NCBI GenBank assembly: GCA_964017045.1
Contig: OZ024806.1
Coordinates: forward strand, 1,561,502-1,625,501
Direction of reading: 5' to 3'
Source of the DNA: Omphiscola glabra
Taxonomy: Eukaryota; Mollusca; Gastropoda; Lymnaeidae
DNA length: 64,000 nucleotides
Every line of letters starts with the position of its first letter. Positions within the stretch are counted from its first letter, which is position 1. Made by a program: the position numbers and the translations under genes. Positions 43,165 to 56,909 of the stretch are shown here, in pieces. The notes beneath the pieces were generated by a model, which saw only the letters and a program-made list of their open reading frames with translations, did no database searches and was not told where the DNA came from.

Positions 43165-43625
43165 TATATTTTAACCAGCATCTCTTCTGCTGCTAGCCGG
43201 TTAAGTGTTGAAGTTTCCAGCATCTCTTCTGCTGCTAGCCGGTTAAGTGTTGAAGTTTCCAGCACCTCTTCTGCTGCTAGCCGGTTAAGTGTTGAAGTTT
43301 CCAGCACCTCTTCTGCTGCTAGCCGGTTAAGTGTTGAAGTTTCCAGCACCTCTTCTGCTGCTAGCCGGTTAAGTGTTGAAGTTTCCAGCACCTCTTCTGC
43401 TGCTAGCCGGTTAAGTGTTGAAATTTCCAGCACCTCTTCTGCTGCTAGCCGGTTAAGTGTTGAAGTTTCCAGCACCTCTTCTGCTGCTAGCCGGTTAAGT
43501 GTTGAAGTTTCCAGCACCTCTTCTGCTGCTAGCCGGTTAAGTTTTGACAGCCCCTCTTCTGCTGCTAGCCGGTTAATTTTTGACAGCACCTCTTCTGCAG
43601 CTAGCCGGTTAAGTGTTGAAGTTTT
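43165..43625. repeat. 42-bp minisatellite, 11 copies
   Basis: The unit contains cctcttctgctgctagccgg and ttaagtgttgaagtttcc. Fourteen codons long, it gives an open frame of SSTSSAASRLSVEV units. No signal peptide, domain or splice context supports a protein. Confidence 0.95.
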
Positions 43626-43689
43626 GCAAACCTAAATTCATGTAAGCGCCAAAATGCATCCCATTATTTTGAATTAAAACAAAATGTTT

Positions 43690-46600
43690 AGGTGAAGGTT
43701 TTACTAAGATCTCTCTTCAACATTAAAACCAGGTTCACTTGGCACCCTCAATATCTTTTAGGTAAAGGTATTACTAAGATCTCTCTTCAACATTAAAACC
43801 AGGTTCACTTGGCACCCTCAATATCTTTTAGGTAAAGGTATTACTAAGATCTCTCTTCAACAACCAGCTTCACTTGGCACCCTCAATATCTTTTAGGTGA
43901 AGGTTTTACTAAGATCTGTCTTCAACATTAAAACCAGGTTCACTTGGCACCCTCAATATCTTTTAGGTGAAGGTTTTACTAAGATCTCTCTTCAACATTA
44001 AAACCAGGTTCACTTGGCACCCTCAATATCTTTTAGGTAAAGGTTTTACTAAGATCTGTCTTCAACAACCAGCTTCACTTGGCACCCTCAATATCTTTTA
44101 GGTGAAGGTTTTACTAAGATCTGTCTTCAACAAACAGCTTCACTTGGCACCCTCAATATCTTTTAGGTGAAGGTTTTACTAAGATCTGTCTTCAACAACC
44201 AGCTTCACTTGGCACCCTCAATATCTTTTAGGTGAAGGTTTTACTAAGATCTGTCTTCAACATTAGAACCAGGTTCACTTGGCACCCTCAATATCTTTTA
44301 GGTAAAGGTTTTACTAAGATCTGTCTTCAACATTAAAACCAGGTTCACTTGGCACCCTCAATATCTTTTAGGTAAGGGTATTTCTAAGATCTCTCTTCAA
44401 CATTAAAACCAGGTTCACTTGGCACCCTCAATATCTTTTAGGTAAGGGTATTACTAAGATCTCTCTTCAACATTAAAACCAGCTTCACTTGGCACCCTCA
44501 ATATCCTTTAGGTTAAGGTATTACTAAGATCTCTCTTCAAAATTAAAACCAGGTTCACTTGGCACCCTCAATATCTTTTAGGTAAGGGTATTACTAAGAT
44601 CTCTCTTCAACATTAAAACCAGCTTCACTTGGCACCCTCAATATCTTTTAGGTGAAGGTTTTACTAAGATCTGTCTTCAACAAACAGCTTCACTTGGCAC
44701 CCTCAATATCTTTTAGGTGAAGGTTTTACTAAGATCTGTCTTCAAAAACCAGCTTCACTTGGCACCCTCAATATGTTTTAGGTAAGGGTATTTCTAAGAT
44801 CTCTCTTCAACATTAAAACCAGGTTCACTTGGCACCCTCAATATCTTTTAGGTAAGGGTATTACTAAGATCTCTCTTCAACATTAAAACCAGCTTCACTT
44901 GGCACCCTCAATATTTTTTAGGTAAAGGTATTACTAAGATCTCTCTTCAAAATTAAAACCAGGTTCACTTGGCACCCTCAATATCTTTTAGGTAAGGGTA
45001 TTACTAAGATCTCTCTTCAACATTAAAACCAGGTTCACTTGACACCCTCAATATCTTTTAGGTAAGGGTATTACTAAGATCTCTCTTCAACATTAAAACC
45101 AGGTTCACTTGACACCCTCAATATCTTTTAGGTTAGGGTATTACTAAGATCTCTCTTCAACATTAAAACCAGGTTTACTTGACACCCTCAATATCTTTTA
45201 GGTAAGGGTATTACTAAGATCTCTCTTCAACATTAAAATCAGCTTCACTTGGCACCCTCAATATCTTTTAGGTAAAGGTATTACTAAGATCTCTCTTCAA
45301 CATTAAAACCAAGTTCACTTGGAACCCTCAATATCTTTTAGGTAAAGGTATTACTAAGATATCTCTTCAACATTAAAACCAGGTTCACTTGGCACCCTCA
45401 ATATTTTAGGTAAGGGTATTACTAAGATCTCTCTTCAACATTAAAACCAGGTTCACTTGGAACAATCAATATCTTTTAGGTAAAGGTATTACTAAGATAT
45501 CTCTTCAAAATTAAAACCAGGTTCACTTGGCACCCTCAATATCTTTTAGGTTAGGGTATTACTAAGATCTCTCTTCAAAATTAAAACCAGGTTTACTTGG
45601 CACCCTCAATATCTTTTAGGTAAGGGTATTACTAAGATCTCTCTCCAACATTAAAACCAGGTTCACTTGGCACCCTCAATATCTTTTAGGTAAAGGTATT
45701 ACTAAGATCTCTCTTCAAAATTAAAACCAGGTTCACTTGGCACCCTCAACATCTTTTAGGTAAGGGTATTACTAAGATCTCTCTTCAAAATTAAAACCAG
45801 GTTCACTTGGCACCCTCAATATCTTTTTGGTAAAGGTATTACTAAGATCTCTCTTCAACATTAAAACCACGTTCACTTGGCACCCTCAATATCTTTTAGG
45901 TAAGGGTATTACTAAGATCTCTCTTCAACATTAAAACCAGCTTCACTTGGCACCCTCAATATTTTTTAGGTAAAGGTATTACTAAGATCTCTCTTCAAAA
46001 TTAAAACCAGGTTCACTTGGCACCCTCAATATCTTTTAGGTAAAGGTATTACTAAGATATCTCTTCAACATTAAAACCAGGTTCACTTGGCACCCTCAAT
46101 ATTTTAGGTAAGGGTATTACTAAGATCTCTCTTCAACATTAAAACCAGGTTCACTTGGAACAATCAATATCTTTTAGGTAAAGGTATTACTAAGATATCT
46201 CTTCAAAATTAAAACCAGGTTCACTTGGCACCCTCAATATCTTTTAGGTTAGGGTATTACTAAGATCTCTCTTCAAAATTAAAACCAGGTTTACTTGGCA
46301 CCCTCAATATCTTTTAGGTAAGGGTATTACTAAGATCTCTCTCCAACATTAAAACCAGGTTCACTTGGCACCCTCAATATCTTTTAGGTAAAGGTATTAC
46401 TAAGATCTCTCTTCAAAATTAAAACCAGGTTCACTTGGCACCCTCAACATCTTTTAGGTAAGGGTATTACTAAGATCTCTCTTCAACATTAAAACCAGGT
46501 TCACTTGACACCCTCAATATCTTTTAGGTTAGGGTATTACTAAGATCTCTCTTCAACATTAAAACCAGGTTTACTTGACACCCTCAATATCTTTTAGGTA

Positions 46601-47440
46601 AGGGTATTACTAAGATCTCTCTTCAACATTAAAACCAGCTTCACTTGGCACCCTCAATATCTTTTAGGTAAGGGTATTACTAAGATCTCTCTTCAACATT
46701 AAAACCAGGTTCACTTGGAACCCTCAATATCTTTTAGGTAAAGGTATTACTAAGATATCTCTTCAAAATTAAAACCAGGTTCACTTGGCACCCTCAATAT
46801 CTTTTAGGTTAGGGTATTACTAAGATCTCTCTTCAAAATTAAAACCAGGTTTACTTGGCACCCTCAATATCTTTTAGGTAAGGGTATTACTAAGATCTCT
46901 CTCCAACATTAAAACCAGGTTCACTTGGCACCCTCAATATCTTTTAGGTAAAGGTATTACTAAGATCTCTCTTCAAAATTAAAACCAGGTTCACTTGGCA
47001 CCCTCAACATCTTTTAGGTAAGGGTATTACTAAGATCTCTCTTCAAAATTAAAACCAGGTTTACTTGGCACCCTCAATATCTTTTAGGTAATGGTATTAC
47101 TAAGATCTCTTTTCAACATTAAAACCAGGTTCACTTGGCACCCTCAATATCTTTTAGGTAAAGGTATTACTAAGATCTCTCTTCAACATTAAAACCACGT
47201 TCACTTGGCACCCTCAATATCTTTTAGGTAAGGGTATTACTAAGATCTTTCTTCAAAATTAAAACCAGGTTCACTTGGCACCCTCAATATCTTTTAGGTA
47301 AGGGTATTACTAAGATCTCTCTTCAACATTAAAACCAGGTACACTTGACACCCTCAATATCTTTTAGGTAAGGGTATTACTAAGATCTATCTTTAAAATT
47401 AAAACCAGCTTCACTTGGCACCCTCAATATCTTTTACATC
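43690..47440. repeat. 70-bp minisatellite, about 53 copies, with block duplications
   Basis: The unit contains tattactaagatctctcttc, aaccaggttcacttggcacc and tcaatatcttttaggtaagg. A rare short variant (tcaatattttaggtaagg followed by ggaacaatcaat) occurs near 45404 and again near 46102, about 698 bp apart, so a block of about ten units was duplicated. Early units have an alternative 58-bp form lacking acattaaaa. Confidence 0.97.
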
Positions 47441-47762
47441 TCCAATTAAACTGATAGTACCGAAACATTTTAAGTTTTTTAAAATGGGCTGGATTTAAAT
47501 AATTACAATGACATTTTTGTATGGACACATTTATATTTTTTTAAAACTTAGTGCAGTATATGTAGTTTGACTATAAAGATTCCAGGGGTGAAGCTAAGCT
47601 AGGGCTAAAAGCATGCCCTCAGAGGGTCCACTAACAGAATATATGTATTACTATATATGACGGGGGCGACAAAGTCAAAGATGCCATGGGCGTCAAAATG
47701 CCTAATTTTGGTTCTGATATATTCCCTGCCCCCCCCCTCATAACACATAAAATACTAGGTTA
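47441..47762. other. Unique spacer
   Basis: Nothing recognised. C-run at 47731. Confidence 0.55.
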
Positions 47763-48051
47763 CCGGAAATTTGATCGAAAGAAATTTCGTCGACGGAAAA
47801 TTGATCGACGGAAATTTGATCGAACGGAAATTTGATCGAAAATGTTTTTCAGTTCACACGTTAAAATTTTCTTCAAATTTCTATTCGAAGGCAATATATT
47901 ATATAATAAAACAAAATAATGCGTTCAAAAAGAAACTTTACCCAAAATTTTAACGTGTAAACTAAAAAAAGATTCGACCAAATTTCCGTTCGATCAAATT
48001 TCCGTCGATCAATTTTACCGTCGACGAAATTTCTTTCGATCAAATTTCCGG
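47763..48051. mobile_element. Foldback MITE with about 110-bp terminal inverted repeats
   Basis: The left arm from ccggaaatttgatcgaaaga and the right arm ending tctttcgatcaaatttccgg are inverted copies of about 110 bp around a 70-bp AT-rich loop. Both include the inner block acgttaaaattttc. Each arm also has three to four direct copies of ggaaatttgatcga. No coding capacity is present, and I could not settle a target-site duplication. Confidence 0.85.
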
Positions 48052-48384
48052 ACACGGAAATACTACTACACTCCCCAGTGGAAAAATTACCTCAAAGAAA
48101 CTGGTAAAAACGCATGTGCCAACCAGGGCATAATAATTTTCACAGCATTACTCGAATAGCAGGCTATAAACAGACATATTCCTAGGAAAAGCTGACACTA
48201 GTAAGACTATTTTGGAGACGCTGCCTATGTAAAGTACATTGGCGTTTAGCGTTTAATGCACTATTAAGGGCATATCTTTGACAATTTTGATTCCTTGATT
48301 TTTGTGCCAGGGGAGATTGACCTTTTTGTCCCGTCCTTAGCACGTCCATGTGTACTTTGAGGGATATTTGGCATTGGTGCATTA

Positions 48385-49495
48385 CTTGGATCTTCTATAG
48401 AATGGAAACTTAGTACAGTATTTGAGAGGATTTCAATATGTATTTACTTAGATCTTCTATAGAATGGAAACTTAGTACAATCTTTGAGAGGATTTTAATA
48501 TGTTTTTACTTGGATCTTCTATAGAATGGAAACTTAGTACAGTCTTTGAGAGGATTGCAATATGTATTTACTTGGATCTTCTATAGAATGGAAACTTAGT
48601 ACAGTCTTTGAGAGGATTTCAATATGTATTTACTTAGATCTTCTATATAATGGAAACTTAGTACAATCTTTGAGAGGATTTTAATATGTATTTACTTGGA
48701 TCTTCTATAGAATGGAAACTTAGTACAGTCTTTGAGAGGATTTCAATATATATTTTCTTGGATCTTCTATAGAATGGAAACTTAGTACAGTCTTTGAGAG
48801 GATTGCAATATGTATTTACTTAGATCTTCTATAGAATGGAAACTTAGTACAGTCTTTGAGAGGATTTCAATATGTATTTACTTAGATCTTCTATAGAATG
48901 GAAACTTAGTACAGTCTTTGAGAGGATTTCAATATGTATTTACTTAGATCTTCTATAGAATGGAAACTTAGTACAATCTTTGAGAGGATTTCAATATGTA
49001 TTTACTTAGATCTTCTATAGAATGGAAACTTAGTACAGTCTTTGAGAGGATTTCAATATGTATTTACTTAGATCTTCTATAGAATGGAAACTTAGTACAG
49101 TCTTTGAGAGGATTTCAATATGTATTTACTTAGATCTTCTAAAAAATGGAAACTTAGTACAGTCTTTGAGAGGATTTCAATATGTATTTACTTAGATCTT
49201 CTATAGAATGGAAACTTAGTACAGTCTTTGAGAGGATTTCAATATGTATTTACTTAGATCTTCTATAGAATGGAAACTTAGTACAATCTTTGAGAGGATT
49301 TCAATATGTATTTACTTAGATCTTCTATAGAATGGAAACTTAGTACAGTCTTTGAGAGGATTTCAATATGTATTTACTTAGATCTTCTATAGAATGGAAA
49401 CTTAGTACAGTCTTTGAGAGGATTTCAATATGTATTTACTTAGATCTTCTATAGAATGGAAACTTAGTACAGTCTTTGAGAGGATTTCAATATGT
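48385..49495. repeat. 62-bp minisatellite, 18 copies
   Basis: The unit contains gatcttctatagaatggaaa and cagtctttgagaggattt. The copies are very similar. Confidence 0.97.
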
Positions 49496-52400
49496 ATTGT
49501 AATTTAATTCACAAATTATTGCATTTCATGATCAGAAACTGATTTATTCAAACCTTTACTATGTGCAAGCTAGTTCGGTAAATGGGAGTTTTGGTGGTCT
49601 TACCGTACGGCCACCTGCTGTGCACGCGTTGATCTAATCTATTCCTTTGATCGGAAACATCAGATCAATGCTAAGTTGAAAGAGGACAAATTGGTCGGGA
49701 TGGGCTAGAAAAACGAAAGACATCAGTTTAAAGGAAGTTATACTGTAAAATCTGATTTTTTAAAAAAGAATATGATCTTAAATCACGTTGCTATAGTATG
49801 ACTTATAACTCTTTTAAAACGGAACCTATGTAGAGTCAGTACCAAAGTACAAGGGTACTTTGAGACATGTAAGTAACCATGTGAAAATAACTAGGAAATA
49901 TACATACCCGTATGAGAACATTTTTTATTGCAACTGAACTAGCCTACAAGATTTTTTCATAAAAATAATCCTTTTGCATATATAGAAATATTTAAAAAGT
50001 TCTTAACGTTAGCTTTGGTGCTGCCGAAAGGTCACTTACAGAAGTTTTTACAAAAGTTTAAGCCAATACTCAATCCACTTTGGTTTCCCCGACTTATTGG
50101 GGAGAGGGGGGGGGGCTAATGTTTCAAAAGAAACTCTGTGGTATAACCCTTTACCCTAATCAAATTTACTTAGGGTTATTGTGCTGTTTTCAGTGGAGAC
50201 AATAAAGAATTAGGAAAGTTGTCTGAAACTTTAGTCCTAAAAATTAAATTGAAATGTTAAAAAAAACACAAATATATACTATATATACTATGTTGTAAAA
50301 AAAAATACTTTGGCTTATTTTAGTCTTACATTTTCCATTCTTAGCTTCAAGCTCTGATGGTTTGGTATAGTGCCGTGATCTGCAAACTCATCAGTCAAAA
50401 AAAGGATGATTAAAATTATTTAGAGAGCCAAATGAAGCATTATAATTCTTGCTCTATGTATTATTACACTCCATTATTCGACGAGGGTATTGTTATTAAC
50501 ATCGGATGAATTCTTGTATAGTTTCTCTTTGTATTCAGATACACTTACTAGAAATATGGTAAGAGAAAAATGAAAGGCAAGCTTTAAACAAAACAAGACG
50601 TGATAAACTAGAGTGGTAGAAGTCGTCAAAGGACACCATATGACGGGTCTAGGGGGGTCTCGTGATGACATTAGGATATATTTCGGTCTTTTTCCTCCCG
50701 CGACCTCCCCCCACCCACAAAAAAACATTTTTAATGAAAAAGTTTAACTTTATAAATAGATTTTTTAAAATGTTATCAAATACCTTTACTATTAATTATA
50801 AACATCTAAAAATAAGGTATATTTAAACACAACCAAATCAAGGGACCCTTAAATTACCATTGGCATTTCTGCTAAGATTAAGTTCGCAATAAAGAAAAAC
50901 TAAATGTAAACATTTTCTAGACAGGGGCTCAACAAGTTCTTACACACGACCTATTACCCCTACTTTCGCTCGGGAGCCTTAGGATCCCTTGCTTTCTGAC
51001 ATTTCCCCTCCCTCGCCAAATAAAGTAAAAGACGAGCACCGTTGTATTATTCTTAACAGATGCATTCATGTGTATACTGTGTTTCTTGCACCTATGCTGC
51101 TGGACAGACATTCTACTAAACGATGACCATTCATTAGCATATAACCTATGCCTCTTCCCTTTCTATTTTGGATTATTAGTTTTGTATACTGTTGATTTAT
51201 GAGTATTAACAACAACGACGGAAAATTCAACGACAACGACAACAAAAACAACATCTTCCCAGTTTGACCAAGTTACTCCATTTAACAAATGATAAATCCC
51301 ACTCATTCTGTTATTTGTTAACAATGTTTTCATTTCAACAACTTTTTATTAATAACTTTACAACTAACCAACGCATGTCGTGGTGCGCTGCTCACCTAAC
51401 AATTGACACCACTAGTTACAAATAACCAGTACATGGCACTGGTGCGCTAAACATTTACCAAATGTCACCACTAAGTACAAGTAACCAGCTCATATCCTTG
51501 CTGCGCGGCGCACCTACAAAATAACACCACTAATCCAAACTCAAAGGGAGGCTATCGTGTTATTATAGGTATCTTTCAAGGCAACACCAGCTTTGCACAA
51601 CACATCACTATGTTCGGTCGGAATGGCCCTTGAAAACAACATAATATGGGAGGTAGTTTTCTCATGAAATCGTTACATAGGCATCATAGAGAGTTTACGT
51701 TATTAATCAAGCATCTAGTGCTCGCGTTCCTTTGTGCTCTTTCTCTTGTGTAACCTCTTTCACGCTCGTGTCCTTTGACCACATCATGTCACTTTGTTAT
51801 GCATGAACATTCTAAATAATGTTAGAACACTGACAACCATGTTGGCTAAATGTCAATTTTTTTTTTCATTGATGTACATGACTCTCGTACAACCAGCTAT
51901 TGTAGGACCCTTTTCTCCTAAGTTAAGGCAAAGGACCAATCCGTTTACGGGGTCAGAATAGACGTCGCATGGGCCCTGAAACCAGTGCCGGATTAAGACC
52001 CCCAAATTCCCTAAGGCAATTAACAACCCCTCCAATTCCCCCCTCCCCCTATTCTCGAAGCTATTGTCTTACAGTAAAATCCATCACTTTGAGTGAGATT
52101 TGAAAAAAAAAACTGTGTTAACTAGAAAGACCGTACCGAGAAAAAAACGCTGACTTGTGCGAAGCCTAACATTGAGCGACAGGGAGAGGGTGTTTCACCC
52201 CCACACCCCCCACCTCCCGAGATTAGAGATGATAAATTAAATAATTTAAAAATGCAAGCGATGCATTTTGGCGCATACTTGAATTTAGATTTTCATCATC
52301 ACAATATGCCCAGCGTCTCATAAATTACCGTTATTTTCTTTGCTTTTGACTGAATTTACCCCCCCCCCCCCCAAAACACATACTTTTTACAGACCAAGAA

Positions 52401-52600
52401 GCGGACTGCCACCCCTTCCCCTCACTTACGCTACGGGATAAATGCATATTTAAGATAATTGTTGATAAATTGTGGCGTCCCATAAGACCACTTCTTTCGC
52501 AAGGCCCTGGCTATGGCTCTAAATGCAGGCTTTGCTGCCGTGTCCAAAGATCTAAAGGACTTAATCCGATTATGATTTATTGCAATGAAAAAGTTATGGT
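49496..52600. other. AT-rich mostly unique DNA
   Basis: It contains poly-G/poly-C runs (50106, 52362) and a degenerate repeat of about 66 bp with caccactaagtacaagtaac at 51360-51530. I found no exon. Confidence 0.55.
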
Positions 52601-52611
52601 TACACTGGGTG

Positions 52612-53026
52612 GGGGTGGGGAGTTGGATGGAGGGTGAAGTAACATAAGACCAAAACGGTACCGTTTCTTTCGGTTTTTAATAAAGGCGGCACCTATTGGT
52701 ACCCGGGTACCAGAAGTTAGAGGTTGGGATTAAAAAACTATTAAAAATATTACTGTTGTGTTTGTAGGACAAAATGAGGTATCAAATGAAAGATAATTGA
52801 ATGTACTATACGTTTGTAAACTTAATTCTTCATTTTAACTAAAATAAACTATTACAAATGACATCCGAATAGTATTAGTCAAAATGGACCCGGACACACA
52901 GCGCCGCCATTCGCACCCGGGTACCATTAGACTTCGTTTAATAAAAGTGGGGAGTTGGGGGGAGGGTGAGGGTGAAGTACCATAAGACCAAAACGGTACC
53001 GTATCTTTCGGTTTTTTAATAAAACG
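52612..53026. repeat. Direct repeat pair of about 75 bp with palindromic cores
   Basis: cataagaccaaaacggtacc and its flanks occur at 52612-52684 and 52945-53026. Perfect palindromes aaacggtaccgttt (52653) and ggtacccgggtacc (52698) lie in or beside the copies. It may be the ends of a small unknown element. Confidence 0.7.
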
Positions 53027-53774
53027 GGTGGCATGAACAAACATTCTTTTCATGTTACGACTGACACATAAAGTAATCTTAGTTTTATATCTTTTGGTCG
53101 CTCATGCGCTGAACCAAAGCTGACTTTGTACTTTTTAAAATTCTATTAATCCCAAACCCATACGTAATTTAAAGACAACATTCTCTCATAATCCTCGCGT
53201 TAATGATTAAGGTCTAAGGACTTACGTTTTTCCCAGTGCTGTCTCATGGGCACCCTGAACCCTCGCGGCTGCAAAGGGCTTGGGAATTTTAAAAATTAAA
53301 CTATCAATTTTGGATCGGGGGGGGGGGGGGTGTGGGGGGGGTGTGCATGAACCATACATTTGCAGCTGGCTCCCAAAATTTAAGCGGTGCTTCTAAGGTG
53401 TCATATCTATGAATTAAACAAATGTTTTTTGGGGGAGTCAGAATGTTGAACGTCCCTCGGAGCCATTCAATTTGAAAATAATTTTTCTTAAAATTCACAT
53501 ATGACATTTTTATAAAATTACCGCTTTTGTGATAAGGAGATAATGATCAAACTTTCTAGGAGCCGTCTGTAATTTTGTAGGAATGGCCACGTCTAATTGG
53601 TTTTCGATCTGTTATTGGGTTTTTTCGTGATTGATCGACCCATCTACAAACATACATACACACAAAGGGTCAAACTGAGCTTTATCTCGTGAGTTCGCAG
53701 TACATTTAAAAATGTCATAGCTAAATACCGGTTAAAACAAATAACAGTTTCTCGATTCACATGTTGAGAATGCT

Positions 53775-54545
53775 AGCCACCATCTAGGCGCCCTGTGTAC
53801 TTCTTTGGCAAACACCTACGCACACTGTGTACATTTTTGGCCAACACCCAGGCGTCTTGTTTACTTCTTTGGTCGCCAACTAGGCGCCCTGTGTGCATCT
53901 TAGGCCAACGCCAAAGCGCCCTGTGTACTTGTTTGGCCCTACCCAGGCACCCAGTGTACATATTTGGCCTCCACTTAGATGCCTTTGCGTACATATTTAG
54001 CCACCACTTAGGCGCCCTGTCTACGTCTTTGGCCAACCCCTAGGCGCCCTGTGTACATCTTTGGCCACCACCTAAGAGCCCTTTGTACTTCTTTTGCCCC
54101 AAACCCAGGCACCCTGTGTACACCTTTGGCCCCCTCCTATGTGGGCTGTGTACGTCTTTGGCCACCACCTAGACGCCCTTTGTACTTTCTTAGTCACCAC
54201 CTATGCACCATGTGTACATATTGGCCTACACATAGGCGCCCTGTCTACTTATATGGCCACCACCTAGGCACCCTGTGTACTTCTTTGCAACCGCATAGGT
54301 GCCCTGTGTACATCTTAGCCACCGCCTAGGCGCCCTGTGTACTTTTTTAACCACCACCATCGCGCCCTGTGAATATCTTTTCCCACCACCTAGACGCCCT
54401 GTGTACTTCTTAGGCCAACACCTAGGCGCACTGCGGACATTTTTGGCCCTCACCTAGGCGCCCTTGTTAAGCGCCCTGCGAACATTTTTTGCCACCACCT
54501 AGGCGTCTTGTTTGCGTCTTTGGTCACCACCTAGGTGCCCTATGT
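53775..54545. repeat. 32-bp degenerate minisatellite, about 24 copies
   Basis: The unit is gcgccctgtgtacttctttg plus gccaccacctag. It is strongly diverged and so probably old. Confidence 0.9.
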
Positions 54546-55309
54546 ATGTCTTTAAACGTATCAAAGGTTTACCCAAACTCTATTTCGTTCATTTCCATTT
54601 TTCTAACATGAGTCCATCGTCTCCCTTTTATTAGGTGGAATTGACTTTGGCTACAATAGTTAATATTCAAGCAAGATCTGCCTGGAAGATGGTTTAAGAA
54701 ACACTTCGTCACATTCTGATCGTTGTATTAGGTGACACTTGTTTTCTTTTGCGGTGATCCATACAAATAAATAGTCTGGCAATATAAAGATAGTGAATGT
54801 AGTTTCTGCTAAGAGAATAACAATTATTGTAATGATACACTTTACTAAGCCTATTATTAACAATAATTGACTGGGAAAAAAAAAATCGAATTTTAATACT
54901 TTAATCTGAAAGTATCCTTCATCACAAAGAAAATGTAATTGATAAACGTCTAAAGTTTCATTTGTATTTTGATCACAATTTCAAATATATATATATACAT
55001 TTTAACGTTTACTTGTGTAATAATATATACCATATTGTGTTGTGAAAACTTTAAATCTGATAAAGCTTATTGGTTAAGACAGCATAAGTTTATTGAGCCA
55101 AGTGGGCGGTGGCAGAAAAAAAAGTTTGAGAAAAACTCGTTAAACTTACTTTAAAAATCTTCCAATATGTAATACGTCACAGACGGATTCCATTTTTCGG
55201 CAACGAACAAAATCATTCTGTACGTCTTCTTAATGTCATTGTAGTTTTTCGAAAGTGCCCAGGAACAAAATACAAAAAAAAAACAACAACAAAAAAACGA
55301 AGCTGAAAC
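54546..55309. other. AT-rich DNA
   Basis: Nothing recognised. Confidence 0.55.
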
Positions 55310-55725
55310 CGTATCACTATTCACGTTTCTTTTAAGGTATCACTATTCACGTTTCTTTTAAGGTATCACTATTCACGTTTCTTTTAAGGTATCACTATTC
55401 ACGTTTCTTTTAAGGTATCACTATTCACGTTTCTTTTAAGGTATCACTATTCACGTTTCTTTTAAGGTATCACTATTCACCATTCTTTAAGGTATCACTA
55501 TTCACGTTTCTTTTAAGGTATCACTATTCACGTTTCTTTTAAGGTATCACTATTCACGTTTCTTTTAAGGTGTCACTATTCACGTTTCTTTTAAGGTATC
55601 ACTATTCACCATTCTTTAAGGTATCACTATTCACGCTTCTTTTAAGGTATCATTATTCACGTTTCTTTTAAGGTATCACTATTCACGTTTCTTTTAAGGT
55701 ATCACTATTCACGTTTCTTTTAAAG
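55310..55725. repeat. 26-bp minisatellite, 16 copies
   Basis: The unit is ggtatcactattcacgtttc plus ttttaa. A 24-bp variant (caccattctttaa) occurs twice, 130 bp apart. Confidence 0.95.
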
Positions 55726-56909
55726 TTATTTTTTTAAAAAAGATGTGCATAACGTTTTGGGCTATTGTACAGATATTTCCCGATCGAAACTCAAAAGCTA
55801 AATTTTAAAAAATTTTTTGTAAATACATGGCTTGACAGATTTGCAAAATTTACGTTAGCATCCTCATATTTAATAGCTTAACACGTCATAATGGTATATA
55901 AGAATTACATAAATTGATACATTAATTACAGCTTACTTTAAAGTAAGCACTTACCATTCCTCCCGCTCAGATAATTGTCGGTCAAACTAAAAACTTGCCA
56001 GTCCCGATTTGATTTAATCATGGTTGGAATCCTGAAGCTTAGGGATAACTTTAAATACTGAGCAGAGAGAATATATGTGAAACGATATGAAACTCGAGGG
56101 GAAGCAAAGCGCAAATGAAAAGGGTTCCACGACGATGGTGCTACGGAAAAATAAAATTTGCTTGAACAAGATGTGATGGATGAAAGTGAGTCTTCTATGT
56201 CTTATATGATAATGTGATTGGTGGACCCATTGTTTGTTTCAATGCTGCAGTGAACATTTCTGAGCAGTTCAACTTCCTTTGAAAGTATCTATGAAGTCAT
56301 CAAGATGAACTGAAATATTAACTGAAAGAAAAGTCAAAGTCACTTGCACATGAATACCCCGCTGATACCATGAACGATCCTGTAATAGCGATACGTCATT
56401 TGACATATGTTCATCAAGCGAAATTCGGAAAGCAACCTTTGTTTAGCAGAATATATATTCAATGAAATCTCAACTATAATTATAATTTTTATGATATTTT
56501 AATTAATATAGTATTACATTCATTGCTGATGTGTATTGTTTCATTATTGTTTCTATACTAATGTGTATAATTATTGTTATTATCTTCTACAGAAGCACCA
56601 CTCATTTACTTTTCATATACCTTGCAAGAACGTTTGATAACAATTAATAAGTTATGGCATTATTGATGTATGTGACTATATGTAGGTGAGCAGGGGGGGG
56701 GGGGTTAATCCTATATCAGCTCTTCAAAATCCTCACGTTGGCTCTATGTATATATATATATAGGAGTCAATTTTAAATTTATAAATACATGTTTACAACT
56801 GAAAATGAAATTAAAGCATGTTATCAAAGAAACCTATTGTTTATTATTATAATTTCACAAATGTAGTCAACTTGAGTGATTAACTGTTGCAAATGTTTCA
56901 TTCGTTTTG
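55726..56909. other. AT-rich DNA
   Basis: G-run at 56694. No exon recognised. Confidence 0.55.

Noticed and set aside
43102..43635. Ser/Ala-rich SSAASRLSVEV surface protein
   Set aside because: 42-bp array in frame. The start ATG lies in unrelated sequence with no signal peptide, and the frame ends right after the array.
47771..48055. Two 60-codon mirror-image proteins
   Set aside because: They are translations of the two inverted arms of the foldback MITE.
53773..54453. Open frames on both strands with Trp/Pro-rich repeats
   Set aside because: They arise from the 32-bp degenerate array and have no gene context.
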